DNA of 64,000 bases from Prostheceraeus crozeri (taxonomy: Eukaryota; Platyhelminthes; Polycladida; Euryleptidae): contig CAJQUW010004588.1 of NCBI GenBank assembly GCA_907163375.1, forward strand, positions 1-64,000, in the 5' to 3' direction. Below the pieces are notes generated by a model, which saw only the letters and a list, made by a program, of their open reading frames with translations, did not search any database and was not told where the DNA came from. Positions 35,401-46,068 of this stretch are shown piece after piece. A program made the position numbers and the translations under genes. How positions within the stretch are numbered: position 1 is the first letter of the stretch; every line of letters starts with the position of its first letter.

Positions 35401-35784
35401 CATCGTCTACTTTGCATCATAATGTACAACACAGGAAAGTGCATCAGAATGCAAACCACTTCAATCTACAGTGCGCTCTGAAGGTCAATGTCTGTTAAAG
35501 TCTGACGTACAAGTGATGTCGTGGCTCAACAGATGAATGATCGATGATAAGCAATTGTTGTAGCCTACTTGTAAAAAGACAATAGTCGATTTTATTCTGA
35601 ATGTTTCACCCTCCATGGAAAGACACGTAAACATGTAGGATTGTCATTTAAGTCATGTCAAAAATTACAAAAATCTTAGCTCCAGGCTTAGTATTCTTCA
35701 CTTAGTCGGAGAAGAACCTAATGTTTGCCGGAATCTTCTGACTGCCTCGCGTTGAATTCACTGGGCAATACATGTACATTTGAT
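32428..35784. other. Long non-coding stretch, nothing recognised
   Basis: About 3.4 kb without a recognisable gene. The minus-strand frame 32914-33210 is long for this base composition but shows no motif I know. No TIRs or repeats recognised. Confidence 0.4.
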
Positions 35785-35901
35785 AACCAGGTAGAACTCG
35801 CCGGACGCGCAGATTCGCAGCATAGGCAAAGGGTGTGAATCATCGTTGAAAGTCTTACTGTCGGCCTCGTTCCCTGCAGAACCTCGTTCTAGCGGTCTGA
35901 C
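35785..35901 (-). repeat. Dispersed repeat, copy d
   Basis: On the minus strand it reads agaacgaggttctgcaggga then acgaggccgacagtaagact, later gtccggcgagttctacctgg. It matches copies at 37655, 39401, 54468 and 56241. It shares its 3' block (cgagttcta..aggtt / cctggtt) with the 56241 copy, so the repeat is at least 115 bp. Confidence 0.65.
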
Positions 35902-36839
35902 TAATATACAGACAGCTGAACTGCCGGTTCTAGATAGAAAATGAAAAGGTTCATAAGCAGTCAGATAAATTGAAATTGTTACATCAAATAAAATCAGAGA
36001 CAAAATGAGTGATTCAAAAATTCGAATCGGTTGCTATGGACAGCGAATGTGTAGAGCGAATAAAAAATTGAAAATTCCAGAACAATTGTTCAATTGGTGG
36101 CAGACTAGGCATATATGCAAAGCACAAAGTCAGTTGTACGTCTAAGGGAAGGCTGTACGCAATATGGAAGCGTTTCTGAAGCAAGGCACATTGTAGATTT
36201 TGACAAAAAAGTAGGCCCCTACCTGTAGCGCAATGAATTTTGCCACATTTTTGCATGCATCAAAGACCAGAAAATGCTGTTGGCATGATGAAAATATACA
36301 ACTACATGATGGAAAATGACCTGATGACACTTCATGCCAAATATTATGGCTGCAGAATCAGTACCGTTCCCTTCATAATTTTACCAAAAACTCTTGTATT
36401 CCATTGAATGTACACCGTGCTTCCTAAGATGATCGATTTATACGTGCATCCAAATTCATGACAATATCACTTTTCTTCAAGTGTGATACGAAAGAATTTT
36501 TATTTTTTTTATTTATTTAAACTTATTATTTTAACTTTTATTTCATACCACATCTCATCGCAGATACAAAGAAGAAGACAAATTTTACATTTAAAACGGG
36601 GAATTAAAGATACCTGAGTTTGTTGAGGTCTCTACACACTGGGAAACAAGACAATATACTCATTGCATTGCCTAGTATTGGACTTGGAAGTATTGGACTC
36701 AATCGTCAGTGAATAACATTAAGTGAATACCAAAGTGAACATAAACTTCTTTTGAATGCACAAATCAATTGAGGTTGCTCAAGTTTTCCCAAGTTCTGTC
36801 AAGTCAATTATATCCAACAATTTCGTGTCACACTTACAT
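35902..36839. other. Non-coding stretch, nothing recognised
   Basis: No recognisable gene; T-rich low-complexity sequence near 36495-36545. Confidence 0.4.
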
Positions 36840-37426
36840 CCCTGTGGGAACGAATCTGGCGAAAAGCTAGCAGATAATCAGCTACATATTATCATGCAAT
36901 AGTTCAGTAATAATTTTTAGCATATTCGCTGGCGAAGTTCGCCAGCGACAATTCGCGCTCTGTATGCCACCTTTTACTTTTGACTTTCTCTCTTATTTTC
37001 TTTAGTAATCCGCCTCTACAGCCGAGGCTCTATTTTCTCCTCACCTCCTCACCACCACCCACATATGGCTAATCTATCTAAGAAATAAGTGCAGACTATC
37101 ATTCTTTGATAATGATAAGAATATAGAGAATCAATTTTCATAACATCTCTTGACATTCAATAATTTACAACAATGACAAATATTTGAATAATATAATAGT
37201 ATTTACTGCGACATTTATGGAAGATAAATACTTTTTTAGTTTAAGCCTTCGTGAATTAAAAAAGATCCCTCTTTATCAGATCAGACTGAGTATACAATAT
37301 ATTTTCATGTAAAGGTAATATACGAACATTACTACTTACCACTAATGAACCTTTAAAGAAATTATCCACAAAATCGCTACCTCGCCAGATAATCTGTTAA
37401 TATTCGCAAGATGCGTTCCCACAGGG
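36840..37426. mobile_element. Complete MITE, empty sister of the piggyBac target
   Basis: Left tip ccctgtgggaacgaatctgg, right tip ending cgttcccacaggg. The tips match inverted over about 24 bp with two mismatches. The element is 587 bp with no coding. The sister copy at 21640/27411 is split by piggyBac A. Here the corresponding site is ttttttagtttaagcc at about 37231-37246, with a single TTAA, showing the pre-insertion state. I see no convincing target duplication. Confidence 0.85.
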
Positions 37427-37654
37427 AGAACAGCGGACAAAAGATCGAGTGTGATGACTTCGAATCCATGTATCAATCGATCAAATTGCCTCTTTCTTTA
37501 TATTTTAGAATGGTTTATAATGATATACAATACCAAGTCGAGCATCGAAAGTGCATACACTATAGAAAAAGATCATTACTGCCAACAATCCAAATAATCC
37601 ATTTTAAGATCAGTGATATCCTATAGGCTTTATTTTCAATTGATAACAAAAAAA

Positions 37655-37720
37655 CCGGCAGCCAGCATGCTCTTCTGCAGGGAACGATGCCGAAAATGAA
37701 ACAGTCACAGAGTGATGTAC
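37655..37720 (+). repeat. Dispersed repeat, copy a
   Basis: It reads ccggcagccagcatgctctt then ctgcagggaacgatgccgaa, aatgaaacagtcacag and gatgtac. Same family as the copies at 35785, 39401, 54468 and 56241. Confidence 0.65.
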
Positions 37721-38356
37721 ATCATAGAGCACGTATATCTTGGTAGAGTGGTAACTCGTCATTTGATAAATCCCAATGTGTGTACACTTTCGATTTTATT
37801 AAGTGAATTCGTGGGGGATACAGGTGGTATTGTCATCAAATGTGAGATATGCAAATTTTTGCAGTTTTGCAGAAATTACAACGGAATTGATTGATCATGA
37901 TGGCACAATGCAAAAGGAATAATGGTATTTTACAGATCGTCCGTGTCATGGCAGCCTTGGAGAGGTAATGTTTGTTAAATTAGCAACTCGATGACCTGCT
38001 ATTTCCTTTCATGCTTAACCACAAGAGAATCTTCTTAAGCGAGATCACATCATAAGCAATATATGGGACTGGTAGAGCAAAATAACAGAATCAAGGACAA
38101 TGATTTCAATCAACTTTAAAAGATACAAATGGGTCCACATCACTATTTATATTCAAGAAATGAAACAAGTATTTAGTGAATCATAAAATCATGCCGATGA
38201 AAATTGAATTAAAAACTTGAAATTTCAGCCAAGAAAAAAAAATAAGATCTCGACTTTTCATGAAAACTTCCACTATAATCCGGCTCATGAAATTGCCCTT
38301 GCAAATTTCCGCTTAGTTGAGATGCTTATTAAGAAATATTTATTAAGAGATGCATT
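37721..38356. other. Non-coding stretch, nothing recognised
   Basis: Nothing recognised up to the left edge of the large inverted duplication. Confidence 0.4.
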
Positions 38357-38865
38357 CAAAGCTTGTAATAGTTGAGGGAATGAACCGTGATATAAAAAAT
38401 GATTGTCTTTTCACTCGGTGATTTAGTAGAGAAATCAAGCCTTCCTGACTTCGATCACACCTATGCGCCAATGGTCACATCAGAGACAAAATGAAATAGT
38501 AGTTTGGTTGAGAACATTACCTCTTACCGCTACGTTAGATCGTGTGTAATGTCTCCCCCAAAGCGCATATTAATATCGAAAATGTGCTCATTTTTTTGAA
38601 GGATGGGGATTTTCCTGCCTGCTAGAGACTGGAGAAAAACCCTGTAAAGCGCACATCAACAAGATGGGAGGAGCCGAGTCGCATGCATCCAACTGAAAGC
38701 GACATTTGATAAACTTTCATCGAAAATAATTGACAATTCATACAGCAATGATCACTAAAAATAGGTTGAGGTAAGCCTATAATGATCTATGATGTAGGCT
38801 AACCAGTTAATTTTTCAAAAACTAGGCTTTTTGTACTTGCCACCCGTAGTCGGAGTCTCCGCATC
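38357..38865 (-). mobile_element. hAT-like MITE, truncated copy
   Basis: Inverted twin of the first part of the copy at 55072-55783, cut at the arm boundary. It ends with gtagtcggagtctccgcatc at 38865, the counterpart of the MITE tip. Confidence 0.7.
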
Positions 38866-40690
38866 AGACAGAAGCCTAGAAAATAAAGGTCTTGTTGACT
38901 TACTTGCGTCTTTGATTCTTTAGCTTCAATCGATGTTACAATTGTCAGCTGATCTTTATAAAGGCGTACTAACGGATATTAACGGAATCGACGCATATTT
39001 ATAGTATCATTGATTGTGTTATCAATGTCTGATGATGAAGCTGATCCCACGCCTATCATATCTGCTTGACGTAAAACGAAGCATGTATTATCAATCAGAA
39101 TAGGTCATCATCCTGATTATATAGCATGGCAAATTAAATTTTTCCAAGTTGAAGGGTCAGCCTCCTGCGCCAGTTTTGAGATAACTTATCTTCGATCAGA
39201 TCCAACAATGCACTTACTCAATTTGCACTGAGTAGTTTGAGCAAAGAAAATTCTATTCCTGGACTTCAGAAAGGATGCCTCTTTGATTGCAAGAGTTCTG
39301 AGGTTCGACAGCAGCTGACAGAGTTTAGAATTAGAAGAAATTCAGATATCTACAAAGTTCATAGTAAAGCACGGGTTTTAAAATTTGTTGCTTTGCTTTT
39401 AGTCTGGCAATGAGAACGAGTTTCTGCATGGAACTAGGCCGAAAATGAGACTTTCACAGAATGATGTAGGCCTACACCCTACACTGTTATTCATTAAGTC
39501 TTAAATGAGTACACGAAAGAATTGTGAACCTGAGACCACAGAGATAAATTGCTTTGTCTGTGTTGTTTGGTCTAGAGATGACATTCTTTTAAACCGATGG
39601 TCACGCTTAGAACCAGTCCGAGGGGCAAGAAGATCCATTTTTCAAATGAACGTAATGCAAATTTTGAAATCTGAATTCTGATGAACGAGATCATTGACAC
39701 CGTATTGAGCGTTCACAGTCAGTAAATTTAGATCATGAGGAGTCGAACGATGTGAATAATATTTCCACCTGACGAATTTATCACTTAGAAACATTGAGTC
39801 AAAGACAAGTACTGGTGATTTGGCAGATGTTCAGACTTCAATGTGACAACAGTAGCTCGTGTGTTCTCTAATAGGACTTTCCTCACGCAGGCGCGCGCTT
39901 GACCAATCACGTAAGCCAAAGAGAGACATATCTCTCCACCTCTCCCTACCACTGCATATAATGGCTGAGATAGAAACGCGTCATCTCTGGAGTAACTGCG
40001 ACCGCTGAATCCATCTCTGTGCTGAGTACTAACAGCGAGTACGACTAAGAAATGAGTCCCAGAATCTAATACTCTTAGAGTTGGGAAATATCAGTTCTTA
40101 TTTTAGAACTCCTCAGGTTCAAAAGCAAAGTACTTATTTCGTACTCATTTAGGTGCATGGGACAAGCACCTCCACTATATTGAGAAATGCCATATCTAAC
40201 CCGCTAGTTCACATGAGCACATCCATCTAAGAGCGGCTTTGGCAATTAAACGCAAATGCAATTGTTGTCACAGCAATTGGACTCTGACAATGGGTTTAGT
40301 TCAGCACTTTTCTGTCTTTAATTTGAGATAGCTTCCGGTGTAAATGCCGCAAAACCTACATTTTTCACACAGAACAAGATCCAAATGCAATATATCACCT
40401 GCTTGGATATAAATGAAATTGGACCGTTAACAAAGTCTGTAGACTACATGAAAGAAAATTACTAAAATTGATCCTGTACCCATAGACTTATGATTCATGT
40501 TTCCATTTTTTTGCATGATTGATCTTCTTCATAATCCATTGCAAACGATCCGGAGCGGAGTGATTTCACAGCATGCCTCTGAACGATTCTACAAGCGATT
40601 TTCTGATTTCATTTTTATTGGTCGTCCATATTATTTCATTAGGTGACTGAACGGGAGGTTTTTTAAATTCACCATTGCTTGATCGAAATC
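38866..40690. other. Non-coding arm segment with promoter-like patch
   Basis: No recognisable gene. Around 39880-40010 the base composition changes: gcgcgcgcttgaccaatcac (with an ATTGG/CCAAT box) is followed about 60 bases on by gcatataatgg and then a GC-richer stretch. This looks like a promoter, but no coding frame follows. The same patch is mirrored at about 53940-54060. A dispersed repeat lies at 39401-39468. Confidence 0.35.
39401..39468 (+). repeat. Dispersed repeat, copy b
   Basis: It reads agtctggcaatgagaacgag then tttctgcatggaactaggcc, gaaaatgagactttcacaga and atgatgta. The mirrored copy b' is at 54468-54537, from the inverted duplication. Confidence 0.7.
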
Positions 40691-41479
40691 AAAAATAAGA
40701 TCTCTCCCTTTTTATGTCACGATGTTTTATTGAAAATAAAATGACCCGACGCGTTTCGTCTTAAAGACTATCTCAAGGGTACACTGACACGGCTACATGA
40801 TGCGGGTTATATACTCAGGTCTTGGATTTGATATCTCCTCACACTAGCTCATGACGTCTATTCATTAAATTTGGCATTTTCGACGCAATCCAGCGAGATT
40901 CAGCCGTCTTAGTAGATATCGCCGATTTCTGTTTATCCAAAATACTGCAGTTGAAATAATTAATGTGCATCATTTCAGCGGTATGGTGTTTTAGATGATT
41001 ATCACTCAGGGGACTTTTCTTGTCTCTATTTCTGACACTACGTTCGTGTTCATTATACCGTGATCGAAAAGGTCGACTACTTTAACCAATGTACTTTATT
41101 TGACAGATTTTACACGAAAATTCGTAAACTAAATATTTGTCGTTACAGTTATATTTAGGACCGCTCTGTTCACAAATGTCACATTGACAAAAGTCTTTAT
41201 TATCTATTTCAGATTTTATTGTGTTCTGTAGTCTCTTGCCTGGTCTGGCTGTAATTCTCATGGGCAGACCATATTTACGTTTAAGTTTATTCATTTTTCT
41301 ATTCCAGCTATCGCTGACAAAGTCTAAAGATAAGTTTATCCAATTAGAAGGCTTTGTCCAATGGTTTTATTTTTTCTGTTATTTTGATATGTTTTAAAGC
41401 CATTTTCCGAGAGTCTTTTATTCATAATATCGAAAGCAACAACTTCATCATTCGGATTTGAACAGCGTTCTGAAATATC
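40691..41479 (-). mobile_element. PLE-A, inverted partial copy (GIY-YIG end)
   Basis: Minus-strand 3' portion of a Penelope-like element. It covers the end of the RT domain, a linker (MNKLKRKYGLPMRITARPGK), the Cys-bearing FCQCDICEQSGPKYNC segment, then KYIG, the start of the GIY-YIG endonuclease. The frame is broken. It is joined head-to-head at about 41479 to the plus-strand PLE-A copy, the inverted arrangement that PLEs often show. The terminus near 40700-40800 carries the tgagatagtc...gacgaaacgcgtcggg motif (hammerhead-like). Confidence 0.82.
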
Positions 41480-41909
41480 ATCAGAAATAAGAAAAATCAT
41501 AAAGATAAAGTTAACAACGCTTTTCCCTTACGACCGATAGCTTCAGTAATCAACACGCCAATTAAAAAAATTGATTGGCTTACGAGCGTAATTTTAAACC
41601 AATTGGTTAAAAAAGTGCCAGCTCACTTAGATAGCTCAAAATCACTGATTAAAACATTAGAGTCACAACTTAGCGAAATAAAAGACGACGATCAGATTTT
41701 CATCTCATTAGACGTAAAAAACCTATACCCTGGCATCCCGATAGATGAAGGGTTAAACGCTATAGAAGAATTTGCTTATTCCCACTGGGATCAAATAGAA
41801 AATTATGGATTTACTGTGAGTGATTTAGTTGATATGCTGAAATTCATATCATATAATTATGAGATATCGTATAACAATAAAATTTACTTGCAAGTAAAGG
41901 GCTGCCCCA

Positions 41910-42350
41910 ACGGTGTGTTTCTAAGGGGTTATACCTCAACTTTCATGCCCACTCTAGAAACCAAATGGAGATTGTTTCACATGTCCTGGGAAGTGTAAAA
42001 CAGCAAATTTGAAAAAATCTGTCGAGCCCTTTTCTTTCTGCAGCTTTTTTGCATTTTTTCGCTTTTTTTGCATTTTTGTTGTAGTGCATTTTTCTTGAAA
42101 TTATGTACCCACTCTAGAAACCAAATGAAGATTGCTCAACATATCCTAGGAAGTGTAAAAAGGCAAATTCGAAAAGATCTGTCGAGCCCTTTTCTTTCCA
42201 TAGCTTTTTTGCACTTTTTTGCTTTTTTTGCATTTTCCTTGTAACACGCTTTCCTTGGAATTATTTGGCCACTCTAGAAACTAATTGGAGATTGCTTCAT
42301 ATGTCCTAGGATATGCTAAAATGCAATTTTGAAGATTATCTGTCGAGCCA
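41910..42350 (+). repeat. Left TIR of 4.16-kb element, 160-bp subrepeats
   Basis: Units with the anchor actctagaaa start at 41951, 42111, 42271 and (degenerate) 42414, at periods of 160, 160 and 143. Each unit has ctgtcgagccctttt and a T-rich run of the type gcttttttgca. The whole TIR is the inverted counterpart of 45628-46068. Confidence 0.9.
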
Positions 42351-43389
42351 ATATATATTTTTAGAAACTTCTTGTACATTTATATAAGTACGCTTTCCTT
42401 GGAATTATTTGGCCACTCTAGAATCATGCTGAGTTCATTTGACATATCTTACGAGACAGGTATATGCAAATTAGAAAACAATTACATGTGCATAATTATA
42501 TGAATCAGATAAGTATTTCTTTTCTTGTAGACTATACTTCTTATGATAACATGCTTTTTCACTATTTTCGCATGCGTACCCAATCAAGTCTATAGGCCTA
42601 TTAACACTTGCTACGTAGCTACTACGTAAAAAACAATTGGAACCTGAGATCGTTTGAATTGCCAGCTTTGATCGATTCAATTGGAAGATCAGAAAACACT
42701 AATTCGGAAACTGCATGCTAACACCCTTCCAGTTTGAAATTTTTTAATAAATTTGCATTTCATATTTTATGGCCAGCAGAATGTTGGAAACTCTACAAGA
42801 ACCATCATTTTATTGCACTGCTAAGTAAGGGCCATATTTCCATGATAATCGCTCTGCCTTGAAAACACTCGATTGTCGAAAACAATATTCCATTGATTAC
42901 AGCATTTCTGTATAGCAGTAACAATGATATTATATGACCATGTACACTGAATAATCAAAATTAGGAAAGACCAAAGTGTTTACATTTATACTTAGTTTGG
43001 GAAAGACAAGCTAAAAAACACAATGCACCAGTTGTGCGCGTGCACAGCAAATCGATCGTGTTTCAGCTTCAATGTTGTAAGTAGTCGGCTTCAGTCTAAT
43101 GCACTAAATCCTGTGCAGTATGAGGCATTATCACGAATCTTATTATTGCGTTATTGATCACGAAACAAAACCAAAGCAGATATCATAGCAATCGAACAGC
43201 ATGAATTCTAATGGCAAATATGGATCACCTTTATTGTACCATGCTCTTTCTATCTCGTCAATGTAATCTTTTTGGTGTATAAATCTTCATAGTTCCCTGC
43301 TTTTTGCTATGGATATCAATGGTTTGTTCATAGAAGCATTGACATTTTATCATAGACTTCTTGATTTGCTTTGAGAAAACTATGTGTTA
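42351..43389. other. Non-coding interior of the TIR element
   Basis: No recognisable coding. The fourth degenerate 160-bp unit anchor is at 42414, and one TAGGCCTA octamer lies near 42593. Confidence 0.4.
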
Positions 43390-43445
43390 CCGTGATATAT
43401 AAAAAGTGGGTTATGAAATAATATACCACTTTTAATATATCACGG
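43390..43445. repeat. Hairpin just upstream of the recombinase gene
   Basis: Arms ccgtgatatataaaaagtgg (43390-43409) and its reverse complement (43426-43445), one mismatch, 16-base loop. It ends 19 bases before the ATG at 43465. It could be a recombinase binding or crossover site, or a 5' regulatory hairpin. Confidence 0.85.
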
Positions 43446-43464
43446 CAGGAAGTAGCAGCAAGCA

Positions 43465-44669
43465 ATGGAGAGAAAGTTGCAGATAGTGTTACCATCTGAT
43501 GAGTATGTAGAGGCAGTAAATAATAGCAAATACTGCAAAAACACCAGCAAGCAAACACAATATGCCGTTCATATGTTTGAGGAATTTCTAGAAAAAATTG
43601 ACATGAGATTAAGCGTCATCATTGATCAACTGAAAGCACCTGTGGAATCCACAGTTGTCGATGAAGTGATGAGTAGATTTTATTTGTCGATCAGAAATGT
43701 CAAGAAATCCACCTTTGATGCACTCAGATATGGGCTGAAAAGATATTTTCAGGAAAATGCCGGTATCGACATTGTGAATGATCCAACTTTCTCAAAAAGT
43801 AAGGAAACATATCAATGTTTGATTAAGAAGCTGAAGTCCGATGGCTTAGCTTTCACTTCACATTTTCCTGCTATATCCGAGAATGATGTTAAAAAATTAT
43901 TTCATCTCTCGATGATACGACACCATTCAAACTGCAGTATTTAACGTGGTTCTACATTCAGCTATATTTTTGTCGTCGCGGTGGAGAGAACATAAGAGAT
44001 ATGAAAGTCTCTGACTTTGAGATCCTAACTGATGACACAGGGCGCCAATATCTGATAAAAAGCAAAGACGAAATGCAGAAGAATCACCGTGAAAATGATG
44101 TTGAACACAGCATTGGTGGTCGAATATATGCAACAAACAAAGACAAGTGTCCTGTGAAAATATTTCAGTCATACTTGATAAAGCTGAATCACTCTTGTGA
44201 GTTTCTGTGGCAAAAACCAAAAAATTCGTTCCTATGTTCCGATGAATATTGGTATGCAGCCCGACCAGTGGGGAAAAATACACTTGGTTCTTTCATGCCA
44301 CATATCAGCAAAATTACTGGTTTGTCGAGAAGATACACCAACCATTCTGTGCGAGTGACATCATGTACCATCCTTGGTGAAACTTTTTCCGAGAACGAAA
44401 TCCGCTCCGTATCGGGACATAAAACCAATAGTGCTCTTGGGATATACAAGAGAATAACCAACAAAAGGAAAAGTGAAATGAGTGATCATATAAGCAACAA
44501 AATTGGTTGCTTTGATATCGCTACTTCTTCTTCTAGTGACTGTCTAGATGATCAAATTTGCAACGAAGCTTACGACCTGCATCTAAAAGAGTCCGAACTT
44601 GATCATGAACAGCAAGGCCGTTTAATTTTCAAAAATTGCAAAGTTACTGTGAACGTGTTCCACAAATGA
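43465..44669 (+). pseudogene. Crypton-like tyrosine recombinase, one frameshift
   Basis: About 400 residues in two frames joined by a single frame change near 43910-43925. N-terminal part: KNTSKQTQYAVHMFEEFLEK and SRFYLSIRNVKKSTFDALRY, the SAM-like core-binding domain. After the shift come QYLTWFYIQLYFCRRGGENI, matching the 'LYFCRRG.EN+R' block with the first catalytic Arg of Crypton recombinases, and KDEMQKNHREND. Then RYTNHSVRVTSCTI supplies the His-x-x-Arg motif, SGHKTNSALGIYKR the second His block, and its Tyr is the nucleophile. All of R-H-R-H-Y is visible. The C-terminal tail (about 55 residues) is poorly conserved. The domain is the DUF3504/Crypton type that animals have also domesticated in ZMYM and KCTD1. 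The product would cut and rejoin DNA in the nucleus. Confidence 0.85.
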
Positions 44670-44921
44670 CTTCATGCCTTCCTTGTATTGCACCATCTAC
44701 TGTTGAGAAATTAATATTATTGAATTGTTGATAAATTTCACTTTTTCCTGATCTTAGCGGAGAAGTTAGTAGGAGTAATGGGATGATATTATTTCAATTA
44801 TTTCACTAAGCTAGTAGCACTATTAAAGTTATAATTAAAATTCAAAATTTGTGGCAAATTAATAAATAAATTTTCTACGGCAAAGTGTTTAAATGATCTA
44901 TTGTGGCTGGAGCCTGGTACA
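44670..44921. other. AT-rich non-coding spacer
   Basis: Nothing recognised between the recombinase stop and the hairpin repeat. Confidence 0.4.
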
Positions 44922-45071
44922 ATACTGTTATACCATAGTCTAGCGGGGTATATTAATATTGTGACACCTCAGCGAAATCCATAACCCCCTCAGCCTACGG
45001 CTTCGGGGGTTATGAATTTACTTCGGTGTCAAAATATTAATATACCCCGCTAGACTATGGTATAACAGTAT
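44922..45071. repeat. 150-bp double hairpin (MITE-like)
   Basis: Outer arms 44922-44968 and 45025-45071 are 47-base reverse complements with one mismatch (tip atactgttataccatagtct). An inner hairpin, ataaccccc / gggggttat, lies at 44981-45013. Its CpG- and G-rich core contrasts with the AT-rich surroundings. It is likely a small hairpin MITE, or a structural end of the recombinase module. Confidence 0.9.
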
Positions 45072-45422
45072 ATTATTACCCACCCAGCGATTTGATATCT
45101 GTGATTGACCAGGCATTGTGACAGTTATCATTTGTTTTAGAAACTGATTATCTAAAGCATGCTTTTGAATTGATTTTTAGTGAGTGCTTGCATAGTTACT
45201 AATTAGGGCTCTACATGTTGTAAAATGTAGATAACTGACAACCAGAATATAGAGTTTCAACAACCTAACCCATTCATGCGCAATGTATGTTACAACATAC
45301 AAATACGTACGACTAAATATTAACTATAAACCGGGAAATATTGCAGTTGCCAGTGGGCAATACGGCAGTCCATAGAAATAACATTACAGTTTCCGGGCAA
45401 AATCGCAGAGTGGGTAATAAAA
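45072..45422. repeat. Possible 350-bp MITE adjoining the hairpin
   Basis: attattacccacccagcgat at 45072 is mirrored by aaatcgcagagtgggtaata ending near 45420, with about four mismatches over 22 bases. The interior has no coding. It starts on the last base of the hairpin, so the two may be one composite repeat. Confidence 0.45.
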
Positions 45423-45627
45423 TCGATACATCCCATAGACTTCGGGCGATAATGCTATCCCTCGGGCAGTTGAGCAGCCCTCTTCTATAGGGTTGTATCT
45501 ATATATTATAAGACCATCATTCGCTAGCCAAATATTTGAAATTTTTGTAACTATTTATAGTTTTGTTATTGATATGGATTAGTTCACACAATTTCAATGA
45601 CATAGAATTGCGACAAATATGCTGAAA

Positions 45628-46068
45628 AGGCTCGTAGATAACCTTCAAAATTACATTTTAGCATATCCTAGGACATATGAAGCAATCTCCAATTAGTTTC
45701 TAGAGTGGCCAAATAATTCCAAGGAAAGCGTGTTACAAAGAAAATGCAAAAAAAGCAAAAAAGTGCAAAAAAGCTATGGAAAGAAAAGGGCTCGACAGAT
45801 CTTTTCGAATTTGCCTTTTTACACTTCCTAGGATATGTTGAGCAATCTTCATTTGGTTTCTAGAGTGGGCACATAATTTCAAGAAAAATGCACTACAACA
45901 AAAATGCGAAAAAAGCGAAAAAATGCAAAAAAGCTGCAGAAAGAAAAGGGCTCGACAGATTTTTTTCAAATTTGCTGTTTTACACTTCCCAGGATATGTG
46001 AAACAATCTCCATTTGGTTTCTAGAGTGGGTATGAAAGTTGAGGTATAACCCCTTAAAAACACACTGT
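45628..46068 (-). repeat. Right TIR of 4.16-kb element
   Basis: Mirror of 41910-42350, with tttctagagt anchors at about 45697, 45857 and 46018 (periods 160 and 161). Few differences from the left TIR were noticed. Confidence 0.9.

Larger units (their letters stand above)
38357..41909 (+). repeat. Left arm of 17-kb inverted duplication
   Basis: Near-identical reverse complement of about 52030-55580. After the insertion at 41910-46068 the match resumes at 46075 and runs to about 46562, against 52030 down to 51540. The arms include a hAT-like MITE fragment, about 1.8 kb of non-coding DNA and the head-to-head PLE-A pieces. Only scattered single differences were noticed, so the duplication is young. 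Confidence 0.93.
41910..46068 (+). mobile_element. 4.16-kb TIR element carrying a tyrosine recombinase
   Basis: Inserted in PLE-A with a 6-bp target duplication, gcccca, at 41904-41909 and 46069-46074. The uninterrupted sister site lies near 52030 (ggctgctccatgggc on the minus strand). Tips: left acggtgtgtttctaaggggt, right (read inward) acagtgtgtttttaaggggt. The TIRs are about 440 bp each and built of repeats with a 160-bp period. The 3.3-kb interior holds one recognisable gene, a Crypton-like tyrosine recombinase (43465-44669, +), plus two hairpins. Cryptons are not known for long TIRs. Either this is a TIR element whose only gene is a tyrosine recombinase, or a Crypton jumped into a non-autonomous TIR element. 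Confidence 0.85.

Noticed and set aside
43465-44669. Assignment of the tyrosine recombinase to a DIRS-type retroelement
   Set aside because: No reverse transcriptase or split direct repeats nearby, and the residues resemble the Crypton (DUF3504) kind. Not fully excluded.
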